Notes: generated from the sequence alone by a model not told the origin. Shown: positions 11,160 through 24,272, counted from the stretch's first letter. The stretch: 64,000 bases of DNA from Syngnathus acus (GCF_901709675.1 NC_051091.1:2663967-2727966), one strand, 5' to 3'. Translations and numbers: made by a program.

Positions 11160-13723
11160 TATTTTTAAGCATGACATTTTTGTACCCTCAAGATCCATTG
11201 GGGAGATGGGGGACAAGAATGTAGAGGTGGGGGAAGGTTCGCAAAAATGAGCTGTTGATTAATAAGAGCAAGCTCGCACCCGTGACTCCTCTGAGTCAAG
11301 GGCGAGCGCGCGCTCGTGGCTAATTGATGCGCCATGCGGTAACAGCGAGTCCATTTGTTAACGCCGGCCGCCATCCTCCCCTGAGATGTTTGCGTGAAGT
11401 GTTCAGCAAAAGAAGGAAAGACCTCATTAGGTTACGATGTCACGTTTTAAACAGTACACATATTTTATGCCACCATTTGTGTTTTATTTTTATACAAGCA
11501 TAAGCAAGCCTCACATCATAATAAACAGAAACATTGAATTTTCCGTGACTATAATGTCCACAACGTTTGGGGGAAACTTCACAGCATGAGTCGAAAACAC
11601 GCTACACACTAACCCCAAATCATATTCATCACAATATGAAATTATAGGGAACAAACAAATAAAATACATCTTGAAAAATCGATACATTTGTCCTTAAGTT
11701 CCCAAATAAAAAATTTAAAAAATATTACTGTGCTAACGTGTTTTTTCTTGTTTTCCTTAAACGTTGAAATACTTGACGACTATGTTGTGCTATCTGAAAA
11801 TATTTCAAGCACTTGAGGGCTTGTTAGCGTGATTTAAAAAATAAAGGGCTGCTCATTATATAATCATATGTGTGGGTTTTTGTTTTTGCTGTAATTGTAT
11901 TCTTCGCTTTCCTTGCTGACCTAAATTCCCCTTCGTGAAGATGATTAAACTTTCACTTTATCTTCCTCCTCCATCTTTAATGCTCAATTACGGGCTGAAA
12001 ACATGCAATATGGCTTCTCACTTGCCCCCGAAACTCCAAAGCGGAACGCCAAAAATAAACTTTCCCGTGGCGTGGAATAACCTTCCGAGCGGGAGAATAA
12101 TGAAAAGCGAGTCGGGTCGGCGTGATGAACGACCTCGGGGAGGCGACGCGGGAACGCGGTCGTTTGTTACCGGCCTGTCACAAATGTATTTTTAATGAAC
12201 GTGCACCTCGGACCTTCTCGGCGCTTCCCTCGGGCGAAACAACGACTCGCTATTTTCCCAACTTTCGCGGCCGTCAATGAAATGTAAATAAGCTTTTTCC
12301 TTCCATTAGTCACGACTTTATTATTATCCACAAGCACTCTGTGCGCTAGCGCCTTTGACAAAATTATGAAATGAATGAAGTAAGGCTCTGAGACACAAGA
12401 CTAGTTCGACTCAGCAAAATAAAAATTGAGTCAACCAGCCATAAAGTCTCAAGACGCTGTACCCCAAAACCCGCAGCAAGTTTTATTTTGGTGTCATCAA
12501 TCCCAGGGCTCATCGATCTCCTACGCTTTGATTCTATCGGAATCATTTTTCATGGGGAAACAATTTCAACTCCAAAGTTGGCCTTGTGACATTCCACAGG
12601 GTTGGTATTAAGTCATTAACACTTGGCCCCCCCTTCTGAGCGGAGCGACATCTCTTTGTAGAAGCTTCCTTCGGCCACTAGAGGGCACTAAGCTACTAGT
12701 TATGGTTGATGACATCCTGTTGCGTCACTCTTTCCAGTATGTGTTACCTGGTCATGACTTCTCCGGAACCTTACGTGAAGGTTGTATTGCATCGTCAGAT
12801 TTACCCCTGTGAGTTGTCTCATTGAGTTATTATTAGTTGTGTGTGTTCCTAGTGTTCTCTGCATGTAAAGTTTATTATGCTCTTCGACATATATGTTTGC
12901 AGAGCTCCTTCGTCTCTGTCAATACATGTTATCTGACATTGAGGAGAGCGACAATGAAGTGCGGCCCTGACGGCGGCATGACATGGCCACTTAGCGCAAA
13001 GACCCCCGCCCCTCCCCTACCAGCCTTGCTGCTCGGAGATTGTCACGTACTCCAGGTTTGGTACGTACGAGGTGGTGTCACTTGAGCATGAGCGGGTGGT
13101 TGCTCCTGTCCTGTTCTGGGACGCGTGTCTGCTTGTCACTGTTGACAACAAGAAGACTTGCTTGGTGAGGCTGCACATTAGCTTTTGTTGTTAGAAAATA
13201 GAAACCCTTTTTTTTTTTTTCCTTTTTGTGCTCTGATAAGTCACTCAATCTCCATCTTCTGTCTCCAGAGTGTGACTGATATACGTACATAATTTTTTGG
13301 GCCCCCAAGCTACATTCTGGAGAATGCATAATGGACTTGGGTTTTACCTGTCTTGACTCTCTGTTGCCATTGTTGTGCAATCTTCGTAAATCTTCAACAT
13401 GGTTTCAGTGCGGTCGTCGCGGCATTCTTTGGGCTCCTGAAGCCTACAAAATATTGACAAAAATAAATGTTCATGACGTGCGACACTGGAGAATATCTCG
13501 TTTTTGGATACGGAACGATAATTGAAGTCAGGGCGTGTTCTACTTAAGGCCTGTAGGTGTCAGCTGAGTGGATTTTCTTTTTGCACATGATGCCAACCCA
13601 TTTAATTGCTGACATTTAATTCACAGAGGATGAAGAGAAAATCAGTTCATGCCTAAAGAAGTCAATATTCTTGATGGATGGAAGGTAAACATTGTGGAAG
13701 ATACGTGAAGCTTAATCCCCCAC
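11160..13723. other. Intergenic gap between convergent agtrap and rnf207
   Basis: Apart from the telomere-like repeat at its left, I see no supportable gene. The last coding exon(s) and 3' UTR of rnf207 must lie here on the minus strand, because its exon ending at 13724 leaves an unfinished codon, but I could not identify them. A/T-rich text dominates 11450-11900. The small open frames present lack homology I recognise. Confidence 0.5.
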
Positions 13724-16700
13724 CTGGGTTCCAGTCGCTCTTTGACCTTGGCGATGGAGAGGATGTAGGGGCTGATCTGCCTGGTGATGGTGGTCAAGTA
13801 GGAGTTCTCCTGCTTCAGCTGCATCAGGTCGTGAAGCTGGGCTGCAAAGGTCCAAACGGAACAAATGAAACTGTTGGTGCCCACACATAGCGACAATCGT
13901 GCCAGATATGAGCACCAATCGCGGTCAGCAAAGGCCTGATTGTCTCTGAAAGATTATCCCCAGCTGAGGTTTCGGTTATTTGAATCGGTTTCTCGACGGT
14001 CATTAAGCATAGGCAAATAGTTCACATCAGAAAAATCTCATGTGCAGGGTTTTGAACATAAACGGTGCAGCAACACATGCAGACAGACAATTTAACTATA
14101 ATCACCGACATAAATTCTTGTGTGGAGAAAAGGTCAGTCAAGCGAGACGAACCTTCGTAGATCTCCTGCTCATTGGTGACCCTCTGAAAGGTCTCGTCCC
14201 AAATCTGTGAAAGGAAAACTGTGACAAGCATGTCAAAGTGAAAAGCTGGAAAAGATGAAGACAACCTCTTCAAACATGGCCCTCATGGTCTCCACTGTGG
14301 TGTATTGGGACGAAATCTGGCTGTCGATGTGCAGCGAGCGGTCCATTATCTCGCCCATTTGCTCCGTGTTGATGATGGAGTGGTGCTTGGTCAGATCTCG
14401 GTGCAGCTCCTGGACCTGGTCCTTCAGGCTCTGAATCTCGCTCTGAAGCGTCTGCAGGCACGCACGTGCATTTTAGATCCGTCACGGTTGATGGTGGCTG
14501 GGGCACTCACCCTGTAGGAGTTCTCGTAGTTGTTGCAGTGCTTGGTGAAGGGCGTCTCGCGCCCCTCGGCCAGCAGCACCTTGGTGCAGATGTTGCGGTG
14601 AGACGTGGGCCTCCTGCCGAACACGGAGCCGAGCGGCATCTCACTGAGAGACATGGAGAGAGGCGACTGCAGCCTGAGGTGAGGAAAATATCGATCACTG
14701 CCGCTTTCTTTTGGCACGCTCGGCCATTTTACAGCAACACGGCGCAGACCGCGAGTACGGGAAAATGAGGCACCCGTTTGAACTCAATCAAAAAGACACA
14801 AATGGAGGTCAATGGCACCAATTTGGTGGAAGGACACTTAAGATCAAACAACTTACAGATACAGTTTGATTTGGGCGGTAACTTCGTACCGATGACCAAG
14901 GTTAAACTTAAAAGCAAATCGATGATCTTTTCGAGGAATATCTGAGGATGCCTTGCACGGAAAACAACGTTTTGAATTGCATTGAAACGTCATCAAGGAG
15001 TAGTCACGCTCGACAGGCATTCCGGCATTCAAAGGTCAAGAGCGCAGAGCGACAAACATGCACAGCGGCAACTCACGCCGATTTATCGATCAGTCGTCAC
15101 GGACGCTTGAAGACGAAAAGCTGCGCTAAAGACGCGGAGCCAGACTCCCGGACGCGCCGCACCGCGCCCAGCTCTTAATAAATGCCTCGCCCGCCCAGTG
15201 ACATCAAACGGCCTGGAACAAAGCCGCTGAGACGTGCCAACTCGCAGATTAATTCCAGAGGGTTCTGTGAAATTATGATAAAAATAGTCGCGGCCGATCC
15301 CCGGGCCTCTCAGCGTGTTGAATGGTGAGCGTCGTGATGGAATTACACGTGGAGAAGGACACAAAGTTGAAGGAAGACTTATTTGTTTTCAATCCTTTCT
15401 TTCTTGTGAGAGTGCCAAAGTACAAATACTTGCTCGCCGTGTCCTTCAATTCATTTTTCACCTCTCTTTACTTGAGTATCTATAGTTCGGGTGTCTTTTT
15501 ACTTTTTACTCACTTCACCGGAAAACCGAAGGACTTTTCGCACTGCAATTAGCAAGACGCTGTCGACAAACCCATTCACGGAGTATGTGACGCATCTGTG
15601 TTAGCAAAGCGCCCGTCGTCACTCAGCCTTTGTAATTGCAAACCTTTTGGGGGATTGCGAGTCGCGATGCCTCGCAAAGTGCCAAATGTTCCCGTCGGCT
15701 TTCCCGGAACAATTGATGCGGAAAACGCAATATCGGAAATGATCTCACCTCGTGGCCACGCTGGAAGAGCCGGCCAACGAAGGGGCGCGGCGCTGGCCAA
15801 TCAGGAGCAGCGGCTCCAGACAGCGGGCAAACTCGCTGCGGTAGTCGGTGTTGATCTGATGGGAGGGTGGACGGTGTGCCGTTACGGTGGGAAGTCGGAA
15901 GATTTCAAAGCAAAATGTTTGCATCGGACATCGCTGGACTTTGCACTGACTTTGCTGCTCTGCACCGGTCTGAGGCGGTGGGGAAGCTTGACGATCCGCT
16001 TCAGTCGCTCCATCAGTTGCTGAGGAAGCAAAAAACATCTTCATCCAGCAGATTGAATGGGCGAAGTCGGAACGTTTCTTGCTCGCCGGTAATTTGTGGA
16101 AATCACTCACGTAACCCATGTCCAGAAACTCAAACATGTTGGCTGAGCTTAGGAAGGCTGAGCATGTGACCAGATGAACCTGCAAGCACAAATTAAGAGT
16201 TTGAAGTAAGTTTTTTAATGGGAGGCTTCAAGATAAGATTACTCTTGCTGTGTGTGTTTTGTGTGTGTGTTGACTACCTGGAGTGTTGGCAGCAGTGAGG
16301 TGAGGTGTGAGAGCTGCTCTTTGAGTGCTTTCTCCTTCTCCTCGTGTTGGCTGCAAACACACACAAGCACACACGCACATACCTCGTCATTGCTATACAT
16401 TACAGGGATTTCATTTGGGTGTACGTATTCAGCCCTTGCAATATTCTAGCGACAGAAATCGGTTGATAGTGAGTAACTGCTCATTCGCGAATCTCAAATC
16501 AGGATGGAATTAATTCTAGAGCTGGAACGATTAATCGAATCATTTTTTTTTATGACAGCACTATGATGGGGCGCAATTGTGGACGTGGCCTATTTGTTGA
16601 CAAGTTAATCTGTCAGCGCTCTCCTGTAACTTGCACTCAGGCCCGGCACGTAAATCGCAACCCAAATAGCCTGGATCGGCCTTCCAGGAAGCGACCGGCC

Positions 16701-19700
16701 AGCCGTCGGTTGAGCTGGACCGCTTCCAGCCAATGGCACAAAACATCCGCAAGGCGCAAACGAATCATTTTCCTCGCAACCCGAAATGGTGGAAAAGGCC
16801 AGTCACAAGCGAGAGCCTAACAGCGTTCTACTGCCTCAAGATTGAGTGAAAATAGTTAGATACGCTTGAGTCGGCCTGTTTTGTTCCACAATGTAATGTT
16901 TTGTTGCAAATGGACGCCCATCAGTCATCTTTCACTTGTATGAGGAATACATTTTAATTCAACTATTATTTCAGTACCGTTTTTTTTTTTTTTTTTGTCT
17001 ATAACCAAGCGCAAAGTTTTTCTTAAATCAGTTTACGGTAGTTTTATTTGGAAACTTCTGGCTTTTTTGTCGGAAAAGGCTCACAACGTGAGTAGTAGTT
17101 TTATTGTTGGTCGTGGTGATGATACTTGTACCTCTGTGCAGTCTTCAGCAGAATCTTCTTCCTCTCAGCCAGTTTTTCCTGCAAAACACAAAAGCATAAA
17201 CTGCTCGGAAGGCTCAACACATTCGCAGTGTACTGCGCTTTAACAATGGTCAACAGTCTCGGTTGTCTCACAGTTAGCTTAACAGCGACCTCCAGTGGTC
17301 GCATCGTGACATTTTTCTTTGGCGCACGAGATTGAAATTACAGTCCATTCATTGTATTGTCCACATTGCTAAAGGGGCCATTAACCGCCTTGCATTTCTA
17401 GATAAATCCACGTCACCACATTTGCAAAAATGTGTTTTTGGTTGCACTTGAGATGGACTCACTCGATTACCTGCAGACTGTTGAAGAGAGAGCAGATGGC
17501 GCTCTCCTCCTCCTCCACGTTCAGACACACTTCGCCTATCATGGACCTCAGCAGGAAGATGGCCTCTCGGGTGGACGTCTGCAGCTCTTTCACCACCTGC
17601 AAGTAGAGGCTTTTAAATCATTACACGCAAGTCCAGATGGGGCACTAACAAATTAATTCAAATGGATTCTTGGCGAGATGAAGCCCATCCCTGTTGAGAT
17701 CTGGACTGATAGTATCGGCACACTTTATGAGTATCGAGTATGGAGTTGAATGTGTTTGGAGTCTTTTTTACTTATACTCAAGTGTGATTACTTTTGCCAC
17801 CTGAGCACAGCTCTCAATGCCACCTCTCTTACCAGCACGGCCTGGTCCAACATTTCGCATCCTTGCATGTAGGCCGTCTCAATGTCAATGCAGTGAGTGC
17901 GACTCTCCCTATGGCACACACACACACACACCGAGGGAAGGTGATGTCAGAATGAGGACAGTGTTGCGTCATCAAATAGGTTTTGTGCGGCGTGTTCACT
18001 CACACTTGCATATCTCTGAAACACTTGATGCAAAGCATGGACTTGTTCTCGGTGGAGAAGAGGATGTAGGGTTCCTCGTGCAGAACTGGCAACATGCACA
18101 CACATACATATTCACTGAGTTTAACTCAAAAGTTCCAAATGACTGTTGAAGCACTCATGGGAAAGACTGCATATTTCATGGAATAAATATTCCAATTTCG
18201 GTTGTAAATGTAGGTCAGTGCTTCTGATAGTTGGGTCAGCGGAGAAGGCCTTGTCGGCCTTGACGTCCCACCACTGCCAGACTCGATGTCATGGGCGAGT
18301 TTTCCCAAGCGTCACTCACCACATTTCCTGTGCTTGGCTTTGCTGCGCTTGGACAACGTAACAATGTCGTGGTGAGCAAACATTCGGGCCTTGTGCGTCA
18401 GCTCCCTGCAGGCGCAGCACAGCGGCTGGTTACAAGTGTTGCAGTAGAACATCACGCCTGTGTCCTGAACACAAAGCAATGTTGGAAAGATCCCAATCAG
18501 AACTTGTGACACAAAAAGACACTTTTTTGTTGTTGTCACTTTGAACCTTTTTGTTGCTCTCCTGGTCGCAGTTGGCACACTGTACAATCTCATCAGCGTC
18601 TGCGTTGTTGTCCACCAGGAATTTGAGCAGACGGTCCTCTGGCGGGAGGCTGTTGTTCCCCTTTATGATGGATAGATATCTGCAAAAAGTGAAAAAACGT
18701 CAACTGTCTAAAAGTAATCAAATCATCTGATTCCCATACAGTTGAAAGTTGAATTCAGTGCCAAGTGTAACTCAATTTTGAATTCCTAAAGCACTTAATA
18801 ACAACCAACAGTGAAAAAAGTGAATACAGCAAAAATAAGGCAAAAAAAACCCACCTCAAATTATCTGTGTGAACTAAAAGGCACTCTTGTATTTTTCAAT
18901 TAGAAAATAATATTGACATATTTATTTAATAATTCATTCATTTATTCATTTTACGGATTCAGTATACATATACAGAGGAAAAAAATTGTCATTACCAATG
19001 TGAAAGTATTCATTTATTCTTCATAACGAAAAACATTTTGAAACTTTATTTATATTATTTAAAACTCAACTTTATTTATAGATCGCATATTCATATTAAT
19101 TCATGCAAACCAATGTACCCTACAGATAAAAAAAAGCAGCCGAGAGAGGGAAGATTATGGTGGAAATGGTACAAAATCAATTCATAAGGGTTCCATGACA
19201 AGCGAAGTTGGGAAAGCACAAATCAGTTGCAGTACTCGGAAAAATCTGAGGCGGCAGCAGAGGCTTCACAAGTCGCTCACGCCGAAGAAGAAAATGCGGA
19301 AGAAGCCGTGCAAACGTCACTGCTCGCGTGTGTTGACTGTGTGCTTTCTAGAATTTTCCCTCGGCTCAGCGTCAAACGACATTTCAACCATATAAGCCAG
19401 CGAGAAAGATTTTCATCGATACGACGAGATGTCTGCCATTGCCCAAGAGCACGTTCGAGGGGGGAGCGTCTTCAAAGACCTGAGCGCCGACGACGAAGAC
19501 TGGCAGCCCACCGAGATCGAGAGCTTGTGCATGAACTGCTACCAGAATGGGACCACTCGTTTGCTCCTCACCAAAATCCCCTTCTTTAAAGAAATCATCG
19601 TCAGCTCGTTCAGTTGCGACCATTGCAGTTGGTCTAACACCGAAATCCAGTCCGCGGGGCGCATTCAGGAGCAGGGCGTGTGCTACACTCTCAAAGTCAC

Positions 19701-22700
19701 AAGTAAAAGCGATTTAAACCGTGAGGTGGTCAAAATGGACAGTGCGACGACCAGGATACCCGAGCTGGATTTCGAGATTCCTCCGTTTTCACAGAAAGGT
19801 GCATTAAGCACCGTGGAGGGCATTTTGGACCGAGCCGTGGCCGGACTAGAGCAAGACCAAGCGGCCAGGCAGGAGGCAGACCCCGAAGTGGGTGGCAAAA
19901 TCCACACGTTCATCCAGAAGCTGAAGAAGTTAAAAGATGTAGAGGAGCCGTTCACCGTGGTGATCGAGGATCCGTCGGGCAACAGTTTTGTGGAGAACCC
20001 GTTCGCCCCGCTCAAGGATGAGGCCCTGACGGTGTCGTCGTTCCGGCTCAGTGTGCAGCAGGAGAAGCAGCTGGGCCTGCGGGCCGATGACGAGCCGGAC
20101 GACGAGCCTCCGCCCGGTGACGACCTGGACTCCATGCGGAGCGAGGTGCTGGTCTTCAACACTAACTGCCCCGAGTGCAACGCGCCGGCCTCCACCAACA
20201 TGAAGCTGGTTCAGATCCCCCACTTCAAGGAGGCCATCATCATGGCCACCAACTGCGACGCCTGTGGCCACCGCACCAATGAGGTCAAGTCGGGCGGGGC
20301 CACAGAGGAAAAGGGCACCAAGATCATCCTGAACATCACCACCGCGTCCGATATGACGCGGGACCTGCTCAAGTCAGAGACCTGCTCGGTCTCCATCCCC
20401 GAGCTGGAGTTTGAGCTGGGCATGGGGGCGCTGTGTGGCAAATTCACCACGGTGGAGGGCCTCTTGACGGACATCAAGGACCTGGTGGTGGCCAAGAACC
20501 CATTCGTGTGCGGGGACAGCGGCGACTCTGGCCGCGCACAGAAGTTGAAGGAGTTTGGCGACAAGATCGACAGCATCATCGCCGGGCAGTTGAAGGCCCA
20601 CCTGATCCTGGACGACCCATCCGGCAACAGCTACCTGGAGAACGTGTACGCGCCCGAGGCCGACCCGGAGATGACGAGGGAGACGTATGAGCGCACGTAC
20701 GAGCAGAATGAAGAGCTCGGGCTGAACGACATAAAGACGGAAGGCTACCAGGAGGACAGTGAAGAAAAGCCAGCGCCGCCCCCAGAACCCTAAATCTCAG
20801 ATTTACCTCCAATCTCATGTTTGTGTTTTATGACATCATGTTTTTGAGGTGAGCATGACAGCAGGATAATCTCAGTTCCATTTGATAATTTTACCCTATT
20901 AGTGCTCTTGCTTCATTGCCCGTGTACACGTTGCATCGTCACTCGTGCGCTTGAGTGTGCAATTGGAACAAGGGCGCTCTGCCTAGTTACTATTGAGACA
21001 AAGCAAGGCCACTCGTTGACAACTTTCAAGTTCTAGCAAATGATATATCGATGAAATACTCGGACCAGCTTTCCATGATCATTATTCATTGGCCAGGAAG
21101 AAATATTTTCAGTTACGAGGGCACTCAAGGATTCTGTCTTGTTTTAAATTTGCCAGCATCATTTATCAGAAAAGCATTCAAAGTGGAAAAACTCAACTGG
21201 GCATTTTTTTCAAGAAGGCACTTTAGTAATTGTGTCAAATTTTATTTGGATGCCCTGCTGATAATTTTGGGGACTGTTTGAGGCAGCATACCCCACTGAA
21301 ACGAATGTGTCATGTTTCAAAGGTAATGTGTTGACATTGAAGTCCAAAATGCTTTTCAAATAAAGGTGTCATGATGTTATCAACATTTGAGGATGGCTCA
21401 TCTTTGTATTCCCGTATCAGCCCAAATTGATTATAGAACATATGAACATTTGATTGACATACCTGATTATTATAGTTTGCGGTGGTGCGCAATCAATGCG
21501 AGTCTACAAACAATTAGAATTTACATCTCATCTGTCGAGTGAATTTGGGCATCAATAGTTTTGACAAGGCAGGAAGAAAATTTGAATTTCATGCAAGTGG
21601 TTTCCAGAAATGACATTTTTTGGAGTAGGGGATTTATTTTTCATTTTTGCCCAGATTAAAAACAATATTCATCCTGATTCTAAAGAAGTATCAAGTTGAC
21701 CAGAAGACCATAACTTTTACTTTGATATTACCGGTAAACTCATGATCACGCTCAAGACTTTGCCTCACACGGCGTGACCCCGGCCGGCCTGAAGGTTGCT
21801 GTACCATTTCATCGGAATGAAATGGATTGCTATCATGTGACCGCGTTTGATTTGCTGTAAGCTGCTGGCTATGTTGCCAAATGCCGCTACACTTTGTTTT
21901 TGCAGTGTGACTCGTAGAGCTAAATCTGAGACTGGGACGACCCCCCCAGCGCACACACCGACTCCCCGAGCCCGGCAGCTGTTCCGGCCACTCAGGCCTG
22001 ACTGAGCGCGGGCCAACCGAAACGTAGAGCCGACACTCACCAAAAGCCGCAGAATTCTCCCCCAATGGTCCAAATACAGCACAACCAATACGTGGATCCC
22101 AGCGGACGGGGCGAGCGTGGGGATGCTGCGCTCGGCTCAAATTGCATCATTTGTGTCGTCATGAGTGCACATGCTGTAAGTCAACAATCAGCCCTTGACC
22201 TTTGACATCCGGCTGTTAACACTTAATTTGTTAGACTTCAAGGAGGAATCCTCCAAGTATTGTTCATGATCCATGCAAGCGTAGTACGCTTTGGGTCAAT
22301 TTTGACGGGAATAATCGTCTATTTAAAAAAAAATTCCAAGGTTGATTTGTAATCTACAATTTTGTCTTAAATGATACAGTAGTTATTGTAAAAGTATATA
22401 AAAAGTCAGTTTTGTTGTGAATTGTGTGTGGATTTGGGAACAGAGACTCTCCAAATTTGGTTGGGAAAAGCTTAGATGCTACATAGCATTTTTGATTAGC
22501 CATTAACAAATCCAGTAGGCAAATATTTGTGGAATAAATCATTTTTAAAATCATCTTGTTACCATAATGGTGCTTTGGACTCCTGAGTTACGCTTGGATC
22601 TCTTACCCGCAGAGGGGGCAGCTCAGTCGACTGTCGTTGGTCCGGCCCAGCAAACAGCGGGCGCAGAAGATGTGGTAGCAATCCAGCAGACACGGCGACT

Positions 22701-22797
22701 GATACTGCTGGTGGCAAAGGTGGCACACCAGGGGGTGCACATTGGCACAGTCCACGTTGCACAGGTTGTCCAAATTGCTGACGATCCCTCCGGCCAT
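13724..22797 (-). CDS. rnf207: RING finger protein 207, TRIM-type (15 coding exons seen, 3' end missing)
   Basis: Minus-strand exons, 5' to 3': 22797-22607, 18679-18547, 18464-18320, 18085-18004, 17908-17833, 17596-17471, 17178-17132, 16350-16278, 16179-16111, 16019-15966, 15855-15749, 14673-14511, 14451-14266, 14204-14153, 13841-13724. Phases agree throughout, giving 540 residues plus a split codon. Residues 25-63 form a C3HC4 RING (C25, C28, C40, H42, C45, C48, C60, C63). B-box-like zinc-binding segments follow ([19 protein letters not shown] and CIKCF), then long coiled-coil helices ([36 protein letters not shown]). Human RNF207 is a cardiac protein that promotes surface expression of the HERG potassium channel; E3 ligase activity is inferred from the RING. 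The start ATG is immediately preceded by an acceptor (GTCACAG), so a noncoding 5' exon is expected upstream. The first coding intron hosts zpr1 on the other strand. About the last 90 residues are not found. Confidence 0.9.
16515..16550. repeat. Short interspersed-repeat fragment
   Basis: The text AGAGCTGGAACGATTAATCG resembles the end of a repeat commonly seen in fish and other vertebrate genomes (GCAACGATTAATCG words). It lies in an rnf207 intron. Only the end-like part is recognisable and the other boundary is unclear. Confidence 0.25.
19385..19428 (+). promoter_or_regulatory. zpr1: Possible core promoter / leader of the nested zpr1
   Basis: A TATA-like ACCATATAAGCC sits about 40 bases before the zpr1 start codon, in a leader with no upstream ATG immediately ahead. 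For an active retrogene this would have to supply, or lie close to, the start site; it is too near the ATG for a normal leader unless the true start is further upstream. Speculative. Confidence 0.2.
19429..20793 (+). CDS. zpr1: Zinc finger protein ZPR1, intronless and nested in rnf207 intron
   Basis: One uninterrupted 454-aa frame, the usual length for vertebrate ZPR1 and complete at both ends. It has the duplicated architecture of the family: a C4 zinc finger (C34, C37, C63, C66) followed by an all-beta domain, then a second C4 finger (C247, C250, C276, C279) and second beta domain. Each half carries the hallmark DPSGNS motif ([12 protein letters not shown] and [12 protein letters not shown]). 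The C-terminus is acidic and proline-rich. ZPR1 binds inactive EGF receptor, eEF1A and SMN complexes, moves to the nucleus on growth stimulation, and is a chaperone for eEF1A folding (family knowledge). The mammalian gene has many exons; here there are none, and the neighbours are not those of human ZPR1 (11q23). I infer a retrocopy that stayed open. It lies opposite to rnf207 within its first coding intron. No poly(A) remnant or target duplication is obvious. It could instead be the only zpr1 of this species. Confidence 0.92.
   Translation: MSAIAQEHVRGGSVFKDLSADDEDWQPTEIESLCMNCYQNGTTRLLLTKIPFFKEIIVSSFSCDHCSWSNTEIQSAGRIQEQGVCYTLKVTSKSDLNREVVKMDSATTRIPELDFEIPPFSQKGALSTVEGILDRAVAGLEQDQAARQEADPEVGGKIHTFIQKLKKLKDVEEPFTVVIEDPSGNSFVENPFAPLKDEALTVSSFRLSVQQEKQLGLRADDEPDDEPPPGDDLDSMRSEVLVFNTNCPECNAPASTNMKLVQIPHFKEAIIMATNCDACGHRTNEVKSGGATEEKGTKIILNITTASDMTRDLLKSETCSVSIPELEFELGMGALCGKFTTVEGLLTDIKDLVVAKNPFVCGDSGDSGRAQKLKEFGDKIDSIIAGQLKAHLILDDPSGNSYLENVYAPEADPEMTRETYERTYEQNEELGLNDIKTEGYQEDSEEKPAPPPEP
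21359..21364 (+). terminator. zpr1: Candidate zpr1 poly(A) signal
   Basis: AATAAA about 565 bases after the zpr1 stop codon on the same strand. It is the first canonical hexamer I noticed downstream; there is no independent support for its use. Confidence 0.3.
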
Positions 22798-23164
22798 CTG
22801 TGACGGGGACCCACAATGAGTCAGCGGGTTTTTCTTCTCTTCCGTTAAAGGGTGCGTTCCATGTCAGATTTATAATTGAATTGCAGCTACGTTCCTCCCT
22901 TTGTAATGTTGGCAGACCTGATGTCACAATTTGGCTAATTTACATATTAACCGCCCCACATCAGGTATCTCCATCCATGACTTAGAAGCTGGCCTAGGTG
23001 AAATACCAGAGCCACTTTCAAGCTACAGCCGAACTACGATGTTTGTAACACTGTCACGTCAAAGCTAAGCACAGCTGCAATGACAAACTGATGCGGATGT
23101 ATATAAATAGATATATAAAATGTAATATAAATATTACATTTATATAAATATATATAAAATGTGG

Positions 23165-23232
23165 TGGTTCTCTGCCCTGCAAGTGACTGGCGAGCAGGCC
23201 AGGGTGTCCCCTGCCTCTCGTCTCACCGGGCC
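23165..23232 (-). repeat. Fragment of a common teleost interspersed repeat
   Basis: Contains, in reverse orientation, the block AGGGTGTCCCCTGCCTCTCG with a neighbouring GACTGGCGAGCAGGCC, corresponding to the 'gaggcggggtacaccctggactggtcgcc' type text seen again at 30590-30785 and 48248-48335. It follows an A/T palindromic stretch (23100-23160). Probably one dispersed family; class not certain. Confidence 0.45.
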
Positions 23233-23400
23233 GTAACAAATGCGCTATAGAAAAGGGATTGCAATCTCCTTAAAAAGTCACACCACAAGCCTAGAAACTG
23301 CAACATGTTTCATACAGTCGCAGCTAGCTTGCTGCTAGTGTAGCGGGAATCAAATAACTCCCACAGCGATTAAAATAAACAACAGGGGCTGCGCTCTTAC

Positions 23401-23525
23401 CTTGACATGGGATCGGTGCTTTCAGCGCGAGAAAATCCACAGACAAAACAAAACAAAACCAGCTCAGACGGAACAAAGCCAAAGTGTCCAGCGAGCGCAA
23501 AGGCCAGCCGCTGTCTTACCTTTCA
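23401..23525 (-). promoter_or_regulatory. rnf207: Probable 5' noncoding exon(s) and promoter of rnf207
   Basis: On the minus strand there are two good splice donors, CATGTCAAG then GTAAGA (exon end 23401) and CACTGAAAG then GTAAGA (exon end near 23522). Either could splice to the acceptor directly before the rnf207 start codon at 22797. The first would bring an upstream ATG that is out of frame with the RING. rpl22 starts about 850 bases away on the other strand, so this is a divergent promoter region. Confidence 0.4.
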
Positions 23526-24237
23526 GTGGCGCTATCGGCCTGCCCCCCCCACTGCCCCCCTCAACAGGAATGACAACAATGCTTCAATAGTAGGCCCTCG
23601 GGCCGCCTCTGCCAGGCAGCTGACGGCACACACCTCATGCCACCACCCCTCGCTGTGCAACAGGGAAGGGACATACAAGTGACGAGGACTCAGTCCAAGT
23701 GCACGCGGGGTGCCGATGAAGGTGTGAAAATGACATCGCAAAAGCTAAACGGTGGAACGTCCATTCGGCCAACACAATTTCTACTGGTATAAAAATGCAA
23801 TTGGCGGTGAACTGCATATTCAACATTCAGCATTTGTGAATTTGCCAGATATTTGTGGAGAACAAGGCCATGTCTAATAGAAAAATATTACTTTGGTGGT
23901 GGATTGTCAATACTACTCCCACAATGTATATGGCAATGTATAAATCAGGGGTCACCATGGGGTCACCACCACGCAAGGATCACATAAGTAACCCACAGGG
24001 GTGTTCTAAAAATAGCTCAGCAGTGATATTTTCTAGAAATGTTAAAAAATCATTTATCATTCAAAAACATGAACACTAGCCGAGATTTGTGAAACATTGT
24101 GATAAATCATTAACATGATCAGTGTCTTCACAAGGATGAATGACAATTCAGTATTAACAATAACACACACGCACACACTATTAAGTCATGTCAAATGTAT
24201 TTATTCACAAGCCCTCAGATGACAAATTTGTTATTTC

Positions 24238-24272
24238 ATTATTATTATTATTATTATTATTGTTGTTGTTGA
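24238..24272 (+). repeat. ATT/TGT trinucleotide microsatellite
   Basis: About eight ATT units followed by three to four TGT units, between the divergent rnf207 and rpl22 starts. Confidence 0.85.

Noticed and set aside
15598-16191. 141-aa plus frame and 148-aa minus frame around rnf207 exons 9-11
   Set aside because: The plus frame is antisense to rnf207; the minus frame is rnf207 exons read through introns.
19683-20627. Large minus-strand frames inside zpr1
   Set aside because: Antisense shadows of the GC-rich zpr1 frame; Ser/Gly-rich translations without domain.
21691-22140. 149-aa minus frame in the rnf207 first coding intron
   Set aside because: Lies between rnf207 exons on the same strand but has no matching phase and no homology I recognise.
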